NCBI GenBank assembly: GCA_018263435.1
Contig: JAANXD010000077.1
Coordinates: 21,031-85,030 of the forward strand
Reading direction: 5' to 3'
Source of the DNA: Candidatus Scalindua arabica
GTDB taxonomy: Bacteria > Planctomycetota > Brocadiia > Brocadiales > Scalinduaceae
Length of the DNA: 64,000 nucleotides
The notes beneath the pieces were generated by a model that worked only from the letters and a program-made list of their open reading frames with translations, was not told the DNA's origin and searched no databases. Made by a program: the position numbers and the translations under genes. Below, one piece after another: positions 17,629 to 28,292 of the stretch. Position 1 is the stretch's first letter; every line of letters begins with the position of its first letter.

Positions 17629-20337
17629 TTACTGAATCTTTTCTACTTTAGCCGCACAGATTTTGTATTCTGGCATCAGGTTTGAATTGCCGTTTGTACG
17701 TGAAGTACTGATGGGATCTTTTGTAAGCAAGTTTGCCGGAGCGCTTATGAAATGGAATGGGATCCAGACTTGTTTTGACATTACCCTGTTTGTGATATTA
17801 GCTGCAAGAGAAATCTGTCCGCGTTTAGTCGTTATCCTGACCATTTCTCCATCTTTTATTCCGGTATCTTTGGCATCTTTCTGTGATATTTCTACAAATG
17901 GATAAGGTTGCTTTTGTATGCTTCCCTTCGCCCTGTGAGTCATGGTTCCACTGTTAAAATGATAAAGTGTGCGTCCTGTGCTGAGGATAAAAGGGTAACT
18001 CTTGTCAGTTTTCTCAAGAGACGGTTTGCTTTCTGTTGTTGAAAATGTTGCTTTTCCATTGAGGAACTTTTTCTCGTACAGAAACTTTGTGCCGGGGTGA
18101 TCAGCTTTTGGACATGGCCACTGAATTCCACCGCTTTCGAGTCTGTAATAATTAATTCCGGCAAAGTTAGGTGAAACCTTCCTGATCTCCTCCCAGACGG
18201 CTTCTGGTGAATCATACTTCATTGGATATCCCACGTAAGTGGAGAGTTCAGATATTATGTTCCAATCCGCTTTTGCTTTGCCCGGTGGTTCAACACTCTT
18301 TTTTATCCTTTGTACTCGTCTTTCAATATTAGTAAACGTACCATCTTTTTCAGCAAAACAGGCTGCCGGTAGTATTACGTCAGCATATTGAGCCGTATTT
18401 GACATAAATATATCCTGTACTATTAATAGCTCCAGTTTGTTCAGTGCCTTCTTTACTTTTGTTGTATCTGGTTCACTCATCAGGGGATCAGCGCCCATAA
18501 CGTACATCGCCTTGACCTTCCCTTTTTGTGCGCCATTAAACATCTCTCTGATTTGCAGGCCCTTTTTGTTAGGTAATGAGGTTTTGTAAATCTTTTCGAA
18601 TCTCTTACGAACTGTATTATCTGAAATAGGCTGGAAATCTGTGTAGAAATCAGGTACAGCGCCCATGTTGAAAGCTCCCTGGCCATTGTTCTGGCCTAGG
18701 AGTGGATATATTCCCGCGCATTCCTTACCAATATTACCAGTCAATAGGGCGAGGTTTACAAGGCTTTTTACATTATCAATACCAGACCTGTGTTGTGTTA
18801 TGCCATTTCCATATAATATTATAGCGTTCTCTGCATTTGCATAGGTTCTGGCGGCTTCCCTGATTGCCCCTTTTGGTATACCGGTTAGTTTTACGGTTTT
18901 CTCAATATCATCTTTTGCAACAGTCCTTTTAAGCGTGTTAAACTTCTCTGTCTTCTTTTCTATAAACTTTTCATCATGGAGTTCTTCCTCGATGATTACG
19001 TTAATCATGGTGTTGATGAGAGCGGTATCTGTTCCTGGTTGAATATTTAAGAAGGTGCTTGCAATCCTTTCCAGCCATATCTTGCGCGTGTCAGCTACAA
19101 TCAGAGTTTTTCCATTACGCACTGCCTTCTTTACCTCAAGCCCTATTATGGGATGAGATTCTGTAACATTGGCGCCAATCACAAAGATTACATCAGATTT
19201 TGAAATTTCCTCGATTGAATTTGTTGTAGTGCTCAGGCCAAGAGTACTTCTCAGGGCGTTTAAGGTTGGGGAGTGGCATTCTGTTTCTGACTGGTCAATA
19301 TTATTAGTACCGATTGCGGCCCTTGCGAATTTCTGCATCAGGTAATTCTCTTCGTTCGTACACCGTCCTGAACTTATAAATGATATGGAGTCTTTTCCAT
19401 GTTTTGATTTAATACCTTTCATCTTTTCGGAAATAACGCTATATGCCTCTTCCCAACTTGCCTTTTCAAGGTTTCCATTCCTTCTTACCATCGGGGTATC
19501 AAGCCTGTCCGGATGATTTACGAAATCATAGGCGAATCTGCCTTTCATGCAGAGGTTACCGTTGTTTGGTGTAGACCCCACTTCCGAGGTTATTTTATTT
19601 ATTCCCTGATGATCAACGTGGATATCAATCTGACACCCGATACTGCAGTAGCCGCATGTTGTCCTGACTTTCCTGATCTGGAAAGAGCGTCCTCTGCCGG
19701 TTGCCTGTTTCTCGCGTATGGCGCCTACCGGACACGTGGATACACATTGTCCGCAAAAGACGCACGGGCCATCCAGCAACGACTCACCAAAAGGAGTGGA
19801 AACCCACATCTGGAATCCTCTGCCTCCGAACTCTATTGCGCGTTCCTGCGTTACTTCATCACAAATCCTTACACAACGACCGCACCTTATACATTTGGGT
19901 GTTTCTCTGTAAATAAGCGCGTTTCTATCCTGGAGTTCTCCGCCTCTTTTTTCATCACTTCTGAAATTTTCTCCCTTGATGCCCATTGAATATGCGACAT
20001 CCTGAAGCTCGCAGCAGCCTGTGGCCTCGCAGGTCATACAGTCAAGTGGATGGTCTGACAGGATATATTCCAGGACTCCTTTCCTCGTCTTGCGTACATC
20101 CTCAGATTCAGTATTTACGACCATGCCTTCATTGATTTTGGATACGCATGATGGCAGTAGCTGTCTTGCCCCTTCGACTTCGACCAGACATATTCTGCAC
20201 CCGCCATATGGATCGAGGCGTTTATCATAGCAGAGAGTTGGAATCGATATGTCGTTTTCCCTGGCTACTTCGAGTATGGTCTTGTCCTGCTCCGCTTCAT
20301 AAGTTTTATCGTTAATGGTTAATTTAACCTTTGCCAT
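17629..20337 (-). CDS. Formate dehydrogenase-like molybdopterin oxidoreductase alpha subunit with N-terminal Fe-S domains
   Basis: 2Fe-2S domain (CYDKRLDPYGGCRICLVEV), CIRCGRCVRICDE and CVFCGQCVSTCPVGAI, CGYCSIGC 4Fe-4S, molybdopterin domain; active-site region SETECHSPTL (Cys type). Confidence 0.88.
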   Translation of the reverse strand: MAKVKLTINDKTYEAEQDKTILEVARENDISIPTLCYDKRLDPYGGCRICLVEVEGARQLLPSCVSKINEGMVVNTESEDVRKTRKGVLEYILSDHPLDCMTCEATGCCELQDVAYSMGIKGENFRSDEKRGGELQDRNALIYRETPKCIRCGRCVRICDEVTQERAIEFGGRGFQMWVSTPFGESLLDGPCVFCGQCVSTCPVGAIREKQATGRGRSFQIRKVRTTCGYCSIGCQIDIHVDHQGINKITSEVGSTPNNGNLCMKGRFAYDFVNHPDRLDTPMVRRNGNLEKASWEEAYSVISEKMKGIKSKHGKDSISFISSGRCTNEENYLMQKFARAAIGTNNIDQSETECHSPTLNALRSTLGLSTTTNSIEEISKSDVIFVIGANVTESHPIIGLEVKKAVRNGKTLIVADTRKIWLERIASTFLNIQPGTDTALINTMINVIIEEELHDEKFIEKKTEKFNTLKRTVAKDDIEKTVKLTGIPKGAIREAARTYANAENAIILYGNGITQHRSGIDNVKSLVNLALLTGNIGKECAGIYPLLGQNNGQGAFNMGAVPDFYTDFQPISDNTVRKRFEKIYKTSLPNKKGLQIREMFNGAQKGKVKAMYVMGADPLMSEPDTTKVKKALNKLELLIVQDIFMSNTAQYADVILPAACFAEKDGTFTNIERRVQRIKKSVEPPGKAKADWNIISELSTYVGYPMKYDSPEAVWEEIRKVSPNFAGINYYRLESGGIQWPCPKADHPGTKFLYEKKFLNGKATFSTTESKPSLEKTDKSYPFILSTGRTLYHFNSGTMTHRAKGSIQKQPYPFVEISQKDAKDTGIKDGEMVRITTKRGQISLAANITNRVMSKQVWIPFHFISAPANLLTKDPISTSRTNGNSNLMPEYKICAAKVEKIQ

Positions 20338-20568
20338 TTAATAGAAACTGCCTTTCTGTTAATTATATTGTTCAAGAATTATATAAAAAAGAAGTATAAT
20401 TTTACAAAAACATGCAGAGAATGCAAATGAAACATTTGTGATAGATTTATTTACTTGAAATCAGGGAACTAATCAGGCATATTCTATGTTCACTATTATA
20501 TGTTTGTAGCAATTCAGTTTTACACGAAATTTTGTCAATTTTATGTTTTTTAAAGAAGGAGAGGCCTT

Positions 20569-20892
20569 ATGAAGCGTATGGGAATTTTAATGGGTGCTGT
20601 CGTTATTGCATTTTTATTAGTGGCTTTTAACTCTAGCAATCCGGTATTTGCCAACAGTTGTTGTGGTGTTAAGAAAGATGCTCATGAATGTGATAAAGGG
20701 TGTGAAACTGGATGTGTTAAGAAAACTTCTGCCAGTGAAAGTTCGGACAATACATGCCCGGTCTGTGGAAATGTTTCGGACAGTAAGGGGCAACAGGTGG
20801 ATGTAGAACACGGAGGAGAGACTGCTCATTTATGCTGTGAGGGTTGTGCAGACGCATATAAAGAAAATCCTGATAAATATTCAAAGTCCTAA
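20569..20892 (+). CDS. Secreted small Cys-rich YHS/TRASH-like metal-binding protein
   Basis: Signal peptide; CPVCGNVSDSKGQQVDVEHGGETAHLCCEGCADAYKENPDKY. Confidence 0.8.
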   Translation: MKRMGILMGAVVIAFLLVAFNSSNPVFANSCCGVKKDAHECDKGCETGCVKKTSASESSDNTCPVCGNVSDSKGQQVDVEHGGETAHLCCEGCADAYKENPDKYSKS

Positions 20893-20985
20893 AAGCTCCG
20901 GCAGAGTCAACAGTACCCATAAAGAAAAGAGAACGTGGAGCAGGGTATTATTAGTAAGCCGTAATGTAGTATCAAAAAGTATTCT

Positions 20986-21030
20986 AAAAAAGGCGTTCCT
21001 GTGTTAGTCAGATGCATGAACGCCTTTTTT
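20986..21030 (+). terminator. Rho-independent terminator
   Basis: aaaaaaggcgttc ... gaacgcctttttt, perfect 13-bp stem with T tract. Confidence 0.85.
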
Positions 21031-21190
21031 GTTTATCAGCTTATTTGATTAGAGCTGATTGTAAATAGAAGTAGTATAGGTTTTTTCATGGTCTTTATTT
21101 TCTGCTTAGGGTATAGTGCGGAGTACATAGTTTATGGAAAAGACGTATATTTTGCTTACCCTTAACATCTTTTAATCAAAAGATTAGTTC

Positions 21191-22732
21191 ATGAAAATTT
21201 ACCTCATTTACATCCGAGACGAGGATTATTACAATATTCTTCCTGAAAAACTCAGGAGGCGAGGAAACAGCGACCGGGTTGAGGTGATGGCTTTCCCACC
21301 ACTTGGCATTCAAACACTTGCACCGATAATCCGCAGTCACGGACACGATGTAACCATGTTCGATACTTGCCATCCACAGATGAAAGAAGAGCACATCGAG
21401 CAGGCAGTGGAAAATGAAAAACCTGATGTAATTGTCCTTTCATTTCTTTCAACTACTTGTTACCTCCTCGTGAAGAGTATGGCACAAAGGCTGAAGAAGG
21501 TCGCCCCAAAAACACCCATTATTATCGGAGGCGCTTTTGCGACGGTGAACGCTGTTAAGATACTGAATGATGCGCCATACATCGATTGCGTTGGCAGGGG
21601 TGAAGGTGAAGAGCTTATTCCTGAGTATCTCGACAACCTGGATAATCTGAAAGTAGTCGGCGGCCTGACTTGGCGATCCAATGGTGAAGTGATCCAAAAT
21701 CCTGACCGTCCACTGATCAGTGACCTTGACAAGTTTCCTTACCCTGACCGCAAAAGCTTACCCATCGAATACATCGAATCGATGCCAATGGATGCGCCGG
21801 CAGTTCTTTCTCTCGATCGTTTCTGCACAATGCAAACCACACGCGGCTGTCCTTTCAAATGTATTTATTGCGACATTCCATCCCTCGCACGTGGCAAGTG
21901 GCGGAACCGCTCACCGGAGCATGTCCTGGGTGAAATGCAGCAGCTGCATGATGAAGGCTACAGATCAATCTACCTGACCGATGACCATTTCCTGATGCAG
22001 CGTAAACGCATAGAGGCCATTTGCAACGGTATCATAGACAAAAAGCTGGAGTTTCATTGGGGATGTGAGGGTAGAGTTGATTCGCTGGCGGTTGAGGAAC
22101 TTCCATTGATGGTAAAGGCTAACTGTACTTTTCTCGCCTTTGGCGTAGAAGCCGGAACAAAGAAAGTACTCGACCGCCTGAAAAAGAATCAGACCCTTGA
22201 ACAGATAGAATATGCCGTAAAACAAGCCAAAAAAGACGGAGTTGAAACGACGCACGGCTTTTTTCTGGTTGGCTCGCCGGATGAAACCTTTGAAGATATT
22301 CTGGAGAGTTTTCGATTTGCCGTCCGGCTTAAACTCGACACATTTAGCTTTAGCCGGTTATGCGCCTACCGCGGAACTCCTCTATGGCAGGAATATGTGG
22401 AAAGGGGTATTATTGATGATGAACGCGACTGGCATAAGTGGTTCAAGTGTTCAGACATCGATCCAACAATTCTTCCGAGTGAAGTGATTCAGCAGGCAAG
22501 GATAAAGGGATATAAGCAGTTGTTTGGTTATCTGTTACTCCGTCGTCCCATTGCCACATTCAGGCTCCTTCGCAAGTTCGGCCGGTATATGACGGTCTCA
22601 GATATTTTCAAATTGTTATTAAGTCCGTTTATCAAAAAGGCTAAAACCAGAAAACCTGAACTTCCTGAGTGGATGATTGAGCAGGGACTGGAAGCACCGG
22701 TCAGGATTGGATTCACTGCGAAAGCAGGGTAA
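21191..22732 (+). CDS. B12-binding-domain radical SAM protein
   Basis: Cobalamin-binding-like N-terminus (PPLGIQTLAPIIRSHGHDVTMFDT), CxxxCxxC as RGCPFKCIYCDIPS. Confidence 0.92.
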   Translation: MKIYLIYIRDEDYYNILPEKLRRRGNSDRVEVMAFPPLGIQTLAPIIRSHGHDVTMFDTCHPQMKEEHIEQAVENEKPDVIVLSFLSTTCYLLVKSMAQRLKKVAPKTPIIIGGAFATVNAVKILNDAPYIDCVGRGEGEELIPEYLDNLDNLKVVGGLTWRSNGEVIQNPDRPLISDLDKFPYPDRKSLPIEYIESMPMDAPAVLSLDRFCTMQTTRGCPFKCIYCDIPSLARGKWRNRSPEHVLGEMQQLHDEGYRSIYLTDDHFLMQRKRIEAICNGIIDKKLEFHWGCEGRVDSLAVEELPLMVKANCTFLAFGVEAGTKKVLDRLKKNQTLEQIEYAVKQAKKDGVETTHGFFLVGSPDETFEDILESFRFAVRLKLDTFSFSRLCAYRGTPLWQEYVERGIIDDERDWHKWFKCSDIDPTILPSEVIQQARIKGYKQLFGYLLLRRPIATFRLLRKFGRYMTVSDIFKLLLSPFIKKAKTRKPELPEWMIEQGLEAPVRIGFTAKAG

Positions 22733-22782
22733 GTCCTTCCTTTTGGAAGGAGTCCAGCTTATTTTCGGATTAAAGAAGTATT

Positions 22783-23538
22783 TCAAACCTCAATAGTCAT
22801 TAAGTCCTCAGCTAATACTACCTCTCCGTCAAATTCTTCTCTTCTGCATTGACCCAAAATATCGTAATCATCACAGATTGGATAAAAGTGTGTCAGTATG
22901 AGTTTCCTGCAGTTCGATTCTCTTGCTATCCGGCCTGCAAGCGTTGAATTAAGGTGTCCGTCCACCTTTATGTGTTCGGGGTAGGAACATTCCAGTAACA
23001 GCACATCTACGTCACGTGCCAGATCAACAATACTTTCGCAGTAATCCGTATCACCGGAATATACAAGGCTTTTTCCGTCTTTTGATTCTACACGGTATGC
23101 GAGACTGCCCTCGTGGTGATTAATAAGGCTTGAAGTAAGACTGAAGTCTTTAAAGTCTAGATGACCTCCCGGTAATTCATTGACAGTAAGATCGTATCCT
23201 CTGGCCTCGATGAAATTACTGAAAACCTTTGTCAGGTTCCTGTGAAATTCCTTCATACCCGCAGGGCCGATTACTGTCAGATCTTTGCCCTTATAGTTGC
23301 TGGGAATCCTCAGTGCAAACAGGAGCGAAATAAGGTCTACAACATGGTCAGGATGGAAATGTGTGTAGATTGCATAGTCTATGTCTTTGAAGTTTACAGA
23401 CGCCTCTGCAATCTTCTTTAAGGTCCCTGAGCCGCTGTCAAGCAGCAGTGTCTTGTTGGCAATGTTTATAAGGTAGCCGGAAGGTCCTCTTCTTGCCGTA
23501 ACGATACCTGTTCCTGAACCGAGAATGGTAAGTTTCAT
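22783..23538 (-). CDS. MBL-fold hydrolase (RNase Z/PhnP-like)
   Basis: GSGTGIVTARRGPSGYLI, YTHFHPDHVVDL, YSGDTDY, LTHFYP. Confidence 0.9.
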   Translation of the reverse strand: MKLTILGSGTGIVTARRGPSGYLINIANKTLLLDSGSGTLKKIAEASVNFKDIDYAIYTHFHPDHVVDLISLLFALRIPSNYKGKDLTVIGPAGMKEFHRNLTKVFSNFIEARGYDLTVNELPGGHLDFKDFSLTSSLINHHEGSLAYRVESKDGKSLVYSGDTDYCESIVDLARDVDVLLLECSYPEHIKVDGHLNSTLAGRIARESNCRKLILTHFYPICDDYDILGQCRREEFDGEVVLAEDLMTIEV

Positions 23539-23645
23539 AATAAATTACTCCTTCTTTAGTTCTGCGGAAAGGAGGTATGTTACTAAATTTCCCTGATAAC
23601 GTACAGAAATATTAATCTCAATATATTATTATGAAATCTTCTGTA

Positions 23646-23689
23646 TAAACAAAGTAAGCCTACCAAATAATGTGGACTTACTTTGTTTA
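23646..23689. terminator. Hairpin between convergent/tandem genes, terminator-like
   Basis: taaacaaagtaag ... cttactttgttta, 13-bp perfect inverted repeat; no strong T tract. Confidence 0.45.
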
Positions 23690-23819
23690 CAAATCAACTG
23701 CTCAACTCCGCCGGTATCTATTTAATTAATGGTTATATATTTTAAACCGGCATCATTTTACTTGTTTGAGCAGTCCCGTACTTTTAGTAATCGCTATCAG
23801 GTAATGATAACACTGACAT

Positions 23820-24245
23820 TTAACCACCCGATATATTAATAAACGGGATGGTATAAATAATTCTTACTGCTTCGTACTTTCCATCCTTCTTTGAAAAGTT
23901 GCATTTTATATAGTCACCTGCTTCGAGATCAGTAATGTCAAATTTGTCTGACGTCTTAAATTCAGTACCGCCTCTTATTGACGTTATATTTGTCACTTCA
24001 TCTCCTATATAGCAAGCTGTATCCTCAGTGACCATTAATGGTGCATCACCCAGCAATTCACATCTTTCAAAACAGATTTCATTCTTTTCAAGATCAATAC
24101 TCTTGATTGTACCTTCAATTACTGCAAGGTGTGAACCTCCGGCGTAACCTGGCCAATCAACAGACTTTCCTGCAAATGCATTAAGTCCGAATATAAAAGC
24201 TCCTAAAAAGAAGGCTAACATTGTATATGTCGTTAGTCTACGCAT
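23820..24245 (-). CDS. Hypothetical secreted protein
   Basis: N-terminal signal sequence MRRLTTYTMLAFFLGAFIFGLNAFA, intact ORF. Confidence 0.6.
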   Translation of the reverse strand: MRRLTTYTMLAFFLGAFIFGLNAFAGKSVDWPGYAGGSHLAVIEGTIKSIDLEKNEICFERCELLGDAPLMVTEDTACYIGDEVTNITSIRGGTEFKTSDKFDITDLEAGDYIKCNFSKKDGKYEAVRIIYTIPFINISGG

Positions 24246-24460
24246 CTTCTTACCCTCCTTTTTTCACTACTCATTAATTGAACAATTGATTTTTCCCTCT
24301 TGTATAAACAACAATTATCACGTCAATTTAGTTCCTTAGCCCAATAAGGAAAGCATGGTAATAAACTTCTCTGGAACAAAGTGCTATAACTACATTAGAA
24401 AAATCCAGATTCTCAGATTATGTCTTAGAAAATGTATACTGTTTCTGATACCATTTTGTT

Positions 24461-25612
24461 ATGGAAATTCCGGCTCTAAAGAAAGAGATTATAGATTTGA
24501 TAAATAAGAGAGGGAAGATAACGTTTGCTGATTTTATGGAGTTGGCGCTTTATCATCCTGCACACGGGTACTACGCCTCCGGGAAGGAGAAGATAGGTAA
24601 AAAGGGTGACTATTACACAAGCTCAGATGTTCATCCCGTATTTGGTGAGCTTATTGCCAGACAGTTGGAACAGATGTGGCGGCTGATGGGGAAAGGCCGG
24701 TTTACGGTAGTAGAGATGGGAGCTGGTAAGGGCTGGTTTTGTTATGATATACTTAATTTTATAAAAAAGAAATTTCCAGAATTCTTTGAGGAGATTGATT
24801 ATAAGATAGTAGAGATAAGCCGGAACCTTATTGAGAGACAATCCAGTGCCTTGAAGGGACTGGAAGAAAAAGTATCATGGGAATCTTTTTCTGAAGATGG
24901 CTTTTTGTTTGAACCCATAGTGGGGAGCTTTTTATCAAACGAATTTGTTGACTCGCTTCCGGTACATCAGGTGGTGGTAGAGGATGATTGTCTTAAGGAA
25001 ATATATGTAACGATTAAGGACGATAAATTTTGTGAGGTAATTGATGATCTGTCAGATCCGGTACTGGAGGACTACTTTGCAAAGCCTGAAATAGACCTGA
25101 AAGAGGGGCAGAGGGTAGAGGTGAATCTGAAGGCACTGGATTGGATGAAGAACATACCTCATTACTTAAACAGGGGTTTTGTTATTACGATAGATTATGG
25201 ACATCTTGCCGAAGACCTCTATTCTGAACAACGGTACAAGGGGACATTGATGTGTTATTACGAGCACACTACAAACGAGAATCCGTATGAGAGAGTCGGT
25301 AGTCAGGATATAACATCTCACGTGAATTTCAGCAGTTTAATGGATGCAGGAAAAAGATGTGGATTAAACACAACCGGCTTTACCAGACAATCAAACTTTT
25401 TAATAGCACTTGGCATTCTTGATGAGATGAACAAGGCGCAGGGAGACATCGGCAAGCTCCTGACAATAAAAAACCTTTTCCTGCCGGGCGGGATGGGTGA
25501 TGTATTTAAGGTATTAATCCAGCATAAGGGAGTAGATAACCCGGAATTAATCGGTTTAAGGAGTATGTCCGAACCCGGGCTTGTAGGGGAGGTTGAGGGA
25601 TTGGGAGGATAG
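24461..25612 (+). CDS. SAM-dependent methyltransferase, MidA/NDUFAF7-like (DUF185)
   Basis: TFADFMELALYHPAHGYYASGKEKIGKKGDYYTSSDVHPVFGELIARQLEQMW, VVEMGAGKGWF, ITIDYGH. Confidence 0.92.
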   Translation: MEIPALKKEIIDLINKRGKITFADFMELALYHPAHGYYASGKEKIGKKGDYYTSSDVHPVFGELIARQLEQMWRLMGKGRFTVVEMGAGKGWFCYDILNFIKKKFPEFFEEIDYKIVEISRNLIERQSSALKGLEEKVSWESFSEDGFLFEPIVGSFLSNEFVDSLPVHQVVVEDDCLKEIYVTIKDDKFCEVIDDLSDPVLEDYFAKPEIDLKEGQRVEVNLKALDWMKNIPHYLNRGFVITIDYGHLAEDLYSEQRYKGTLMCYYEHTTNENPYERVGSQDITSHVNFSSLMDAGKRCGLNTTGFTRQSNFLIALGILDEMNKAQGDIGKLLTIKNLFLPGGMGDVFKVLIQHKGVDNPELIGLRSMSEPGLVGEVEGLGG

Positions 25613-25764
25613 AAGTAATATTCACCGCAGACCTGCCCGCCAGTTTGTTAGGCGGGGACGCAGAGAACGCAGAGAAAAGAAATAGATGGGAGATATTGTT
25701 ATTTAGGAATTACGATTTTAGATTTACGATTTGAAAACACATAAGTTTTGATTAAAGAATTAAA

Positions 25765-26658
25765 ATGAGGCATAAAGAAATCAGCTCAATGCTACGAGTC
25801 TTGTTGTGGGCTTTAGTGGCAATCTATACTTTCGTGCTCCCATATTTAATTGTTATCTACAATGCTATTGTGAAGCACTTCTCAGCTGCAACAGCGGGGA
25901 AAGTTCCCATCACCATCGTCATCGTTATGGGGGTTGTCTTTTCTATTGTGGTCCTGGCCCTGAAAAAGAATATAAAGACCCTGATACTGTTAATTCCCTG
26001 TACGATTATCGTTTGGATCTCTATTTCTTTGCAACCCAACCCTAACAAATATATCCACATACCTGAATATGTGGTCATGTCATGGATTCTGTTTGAGGCC
26101 CTTTCTACTGATTACAAGGGTAGAGGGATATTTTGTCTTGTTTTCATATGCGGTGCTTCACTAGGTGTTGTTGATGAAATGATGCAGGGGATTTTACCTG
26201 GCCGATTTTATGGTTGGCAAGATATGATCATGAACTCTGCTGCAACCGTTATTGGAGTCCTTACACTCGTTGGCCTTAGAGCGCCGCCGGCAGGCGATTG
26301 GACCTGGATCGGATGTCTGAAGCAATACAAGAAGGCTCTGGGAATTACACTCTTTGGAGCTGCGGGAGCAGTCCTGATGTGCGTATCTCTTTTCAATGTT
26401 CAAGCACACAGGACGTTTGAGGGTGTTTATCCCGGTTGGTTACTGGGCTGGAGCGGCCTGTTTGTGGTTGCAGGCCTGGTTGTTTTTATTTTTCCCGGAC
26501 ATTTTTGTATGCCGCAGCGCACCTCCAGCTACAATGGTTCAGCCCCATCCGACCAGGTAGTTACAACCCGTCTTTGGACCCTGTGCCCGCTTGTCATCCT
26601 TATCGTTATGCATGGCATGGTGGTGTTTACAATCGCTAAGGGACTGGCCTTCTTGTGA
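25765..26658 (+). CDS. VanZ-like membrane protein
   Basis: KYIHIPEYVVMSWILFEAL ... GVVDEMMQGILPGRFYGWQDMIMNSAATVIG. Confidence 0.8.
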   Translation: MRHKEISSMLRVLLWALVAIYTFVLPYLIVIYNAIVKHFSAATAGKVPITIVIVMGVVFSIVVLALKKNIKTLILLIPCTIIVWISISLQPNPNKYIHIPEYVVMSWILFEALSTDYKGRGIFCLVFICGASLGVVDEMMQGILPGRFYGWQDMIMNSAATVIGVLTLVGLRAPPAGDWTWIGCLKQYKKALGITLFGAAGAVLMCVSLFNVQAHRTFEGVYPGWLLGWSGLFVVAGLVVFIFPGHFCMPQRTSSYNGSAPSDQVVTTRLWTLCPLVILIVMHGMVVFTIAKGLAFL

Positions 26659-26741
26659 GACTCCCCCTGGACTGGAAAGCGCTGAGGACAAGCGAGGACA
26701 AGGAGACGCAAAGGACACAGAGAAAAAAATAGGGACAAGAT

Positions 26742-27032
26742 GTGGCACTCATGTCATTATTGATTAGACATCTTATGACAAAGCTGAAACTGGATTTGCA
26801 TGAAATATGCAAGAATGGGAATTTGATTGAAAAAGAACTCCATCGAATAATCGAGGAGGCCAATGAGAAAAGGATAGCCCTCGTGGAAATTATTCCCGGG
26901 AAAGGGAGCGGCCAGTTAAAGAAAACCGTTCTACGCTTTCTGGACCGCCCTGAAATAAAAAGGAAATATCATCGTATTAAAAAGGACAGTAAAAATTATG
27001 GAAGAGTTTTTGTGCATTTTAAACATGATTAA
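26742..27032 (+). CDS. Smr-domain protein
   Basis: KLDLHEIC ... VEIIPGKGSGQLKKTVLRFL ... GRVFVHF. Confidence 0.8.
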   Translation: MALMSLLIRHLMTKLKLDLHEICKNGNLIEKELHRIIEEANEKRIALVEIIPGKGSGQLKKTVLRFLDRPEIKRKYHRIKKDSKNYGRVFVHFKHD

Positions 27033-27072
27033 CTGCCGAGTAAATCTTAAGAAATGATAGGCCTATCTTGCT

Positions 27073-27372
27073 GTGAGCAACAATAAAGTGAATAATTGGT
27101 TTTTGTATTTGATAAGATGTAAACATGGGCGACTATATACTGGCATAACAACAGATGTAGAAAGACGATTTGAAGAACACAATGGCCATGATACGAAAGG
27201 ATCAAAATACTTAAGAGGAAAAACCCCTTTAAAACTGGTTATGAAAAAGAAGATAGGAAGCAGAAGTTTGGCGTTAAAGATTGAAGCAAAAGTAAAGAGA
27301 TTATCAAAAATAAAGAAAGAGTTGCTGGTAGACGGCAAAATCAATATAAGGGATATAAAGGAAAATATTTGA
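27073..27372 (+). CDS. GIY-YIG nuclease domain protein (UPF0213-like)
   Basis: WFLYLIRCKHGRLYTGITTDVERRFEEHNG..KGSKYLRGKTPLKLV. Confidence 0.92.
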   Translation: MSNNKVNNWFLYLIRCKHGRLYTGITTDVERRFEEHNGHDTKGSKYLRGKTPLKLVMKKKIGSRSLALKIEAKVKRLSKIKKELLVDGKINIRDIKENI

Positions 27373-27476
27373 TACTAGGGGATAGAGTCCTCTCCTTTAT
27401 GCTAAAGTTGTCCTTGTTTTGTCAACCTGTTCTAGGACATGATAATAGTATTTAGCATCTGATTGAGGTTCTTAGA

Positions 27477-28292
27477 ATGTATGTAAAAAATATGAACTCG
27501 TTCAGGATCTTATTGGCCTCTTTCTTATTCCATATCATATGTATTAATAATGCATTTGCACTTCGCCCCTTTGTAACAACTAATGCTGGTGTTGTAGAAA
27601 AGGGGAAGGAAGAACTGGAACTTGGATACTTCGGTATAAAGGAAGAGAAGAATCCCGGCAGAGACGAACTTACAATCGAATTTCCTAAAATAAGCCTTCA
27701 TTACGGTTTATTCTGGGATATAGAGTTTACTATGGAAACGGTGGGAGAATTTGTAGACGACAGGCAAAAGGGAGATTTCGAACTTAGAGAACAGCAGTTT
27801 TCTGACACTGCAGTATTCCTGAAAAAAATCTGGCATCGGGGGAAAGGGATCATTCCAAATTTTGCCACTGAAACAGGCATACTCTTTCCCACAGAAAAAG
27901 GTGGTGAAAGGATTGATTTTAAGGGAATAGGTATATTTACCTGGGAGTTTAAAAGTTTAACATTTCATACAACCATAGGTGGTGCTACAGAGAGAAAAAG
28001 AAGGCCAGAGAAGCTTGGAGATGAAGAGATCGAAGTTGAAGAAACCAGAGAGGTTTTTATATACGGAAGTATAATTGATTACGAAGTTAGTAAGGAAAAA
28101 GGGCTTCATCTCGTATCGGAATACAGTCTGGAGAAGGTGGAAAAACAAAACATCGAACATCAGGTATTAGGTGGAATTGTGTGGGAGGGTCCATGGAATA
28201 TGGAGTTTGATGCTGCTACATTCTGGGGGCTTAACAGTGATAGTATCGATTGGGGAATGACCACCGGTATAACTATATTAATGGGAAAATGA
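27477..28292 (+). CDS. Hypothetical exported, outer-membrane-beta-like protein
   Basis: Signal peptide; alternating beta-rich sequence. Confidence 0.55.
   Translation: MYVKNMNSFRILLASFLFHIICINNAFALRPFVTTNAGVVEKGKEELELGYFGIKEEKNPGRDELTIEFPKISLHYGLFWDIEFTMETVGEFVDDRQKGDFELREQQFSDTAVFLKKIWHRGKGIIPNFATETGILFPTEKGGERIDFKGIGIFTWEFKSLTFHTTIGGATERKRRPEKLGDEEIEVEETREVFIYGSIIDYEVSKEKGLHLVSEYSLEKVEKQNIEHQVLGGIVWEGPWNMEFDAATFWGLNSDSIDWGMTTGITILMGK

Noticed and set aside
19513-19989. 158-aa plus-strand ORF opposite the formate dehydrogenase gene
   Set aside because: Antisense to highly conserved Fe-S domain coding sequence; composition is a by-product of that coding strand.
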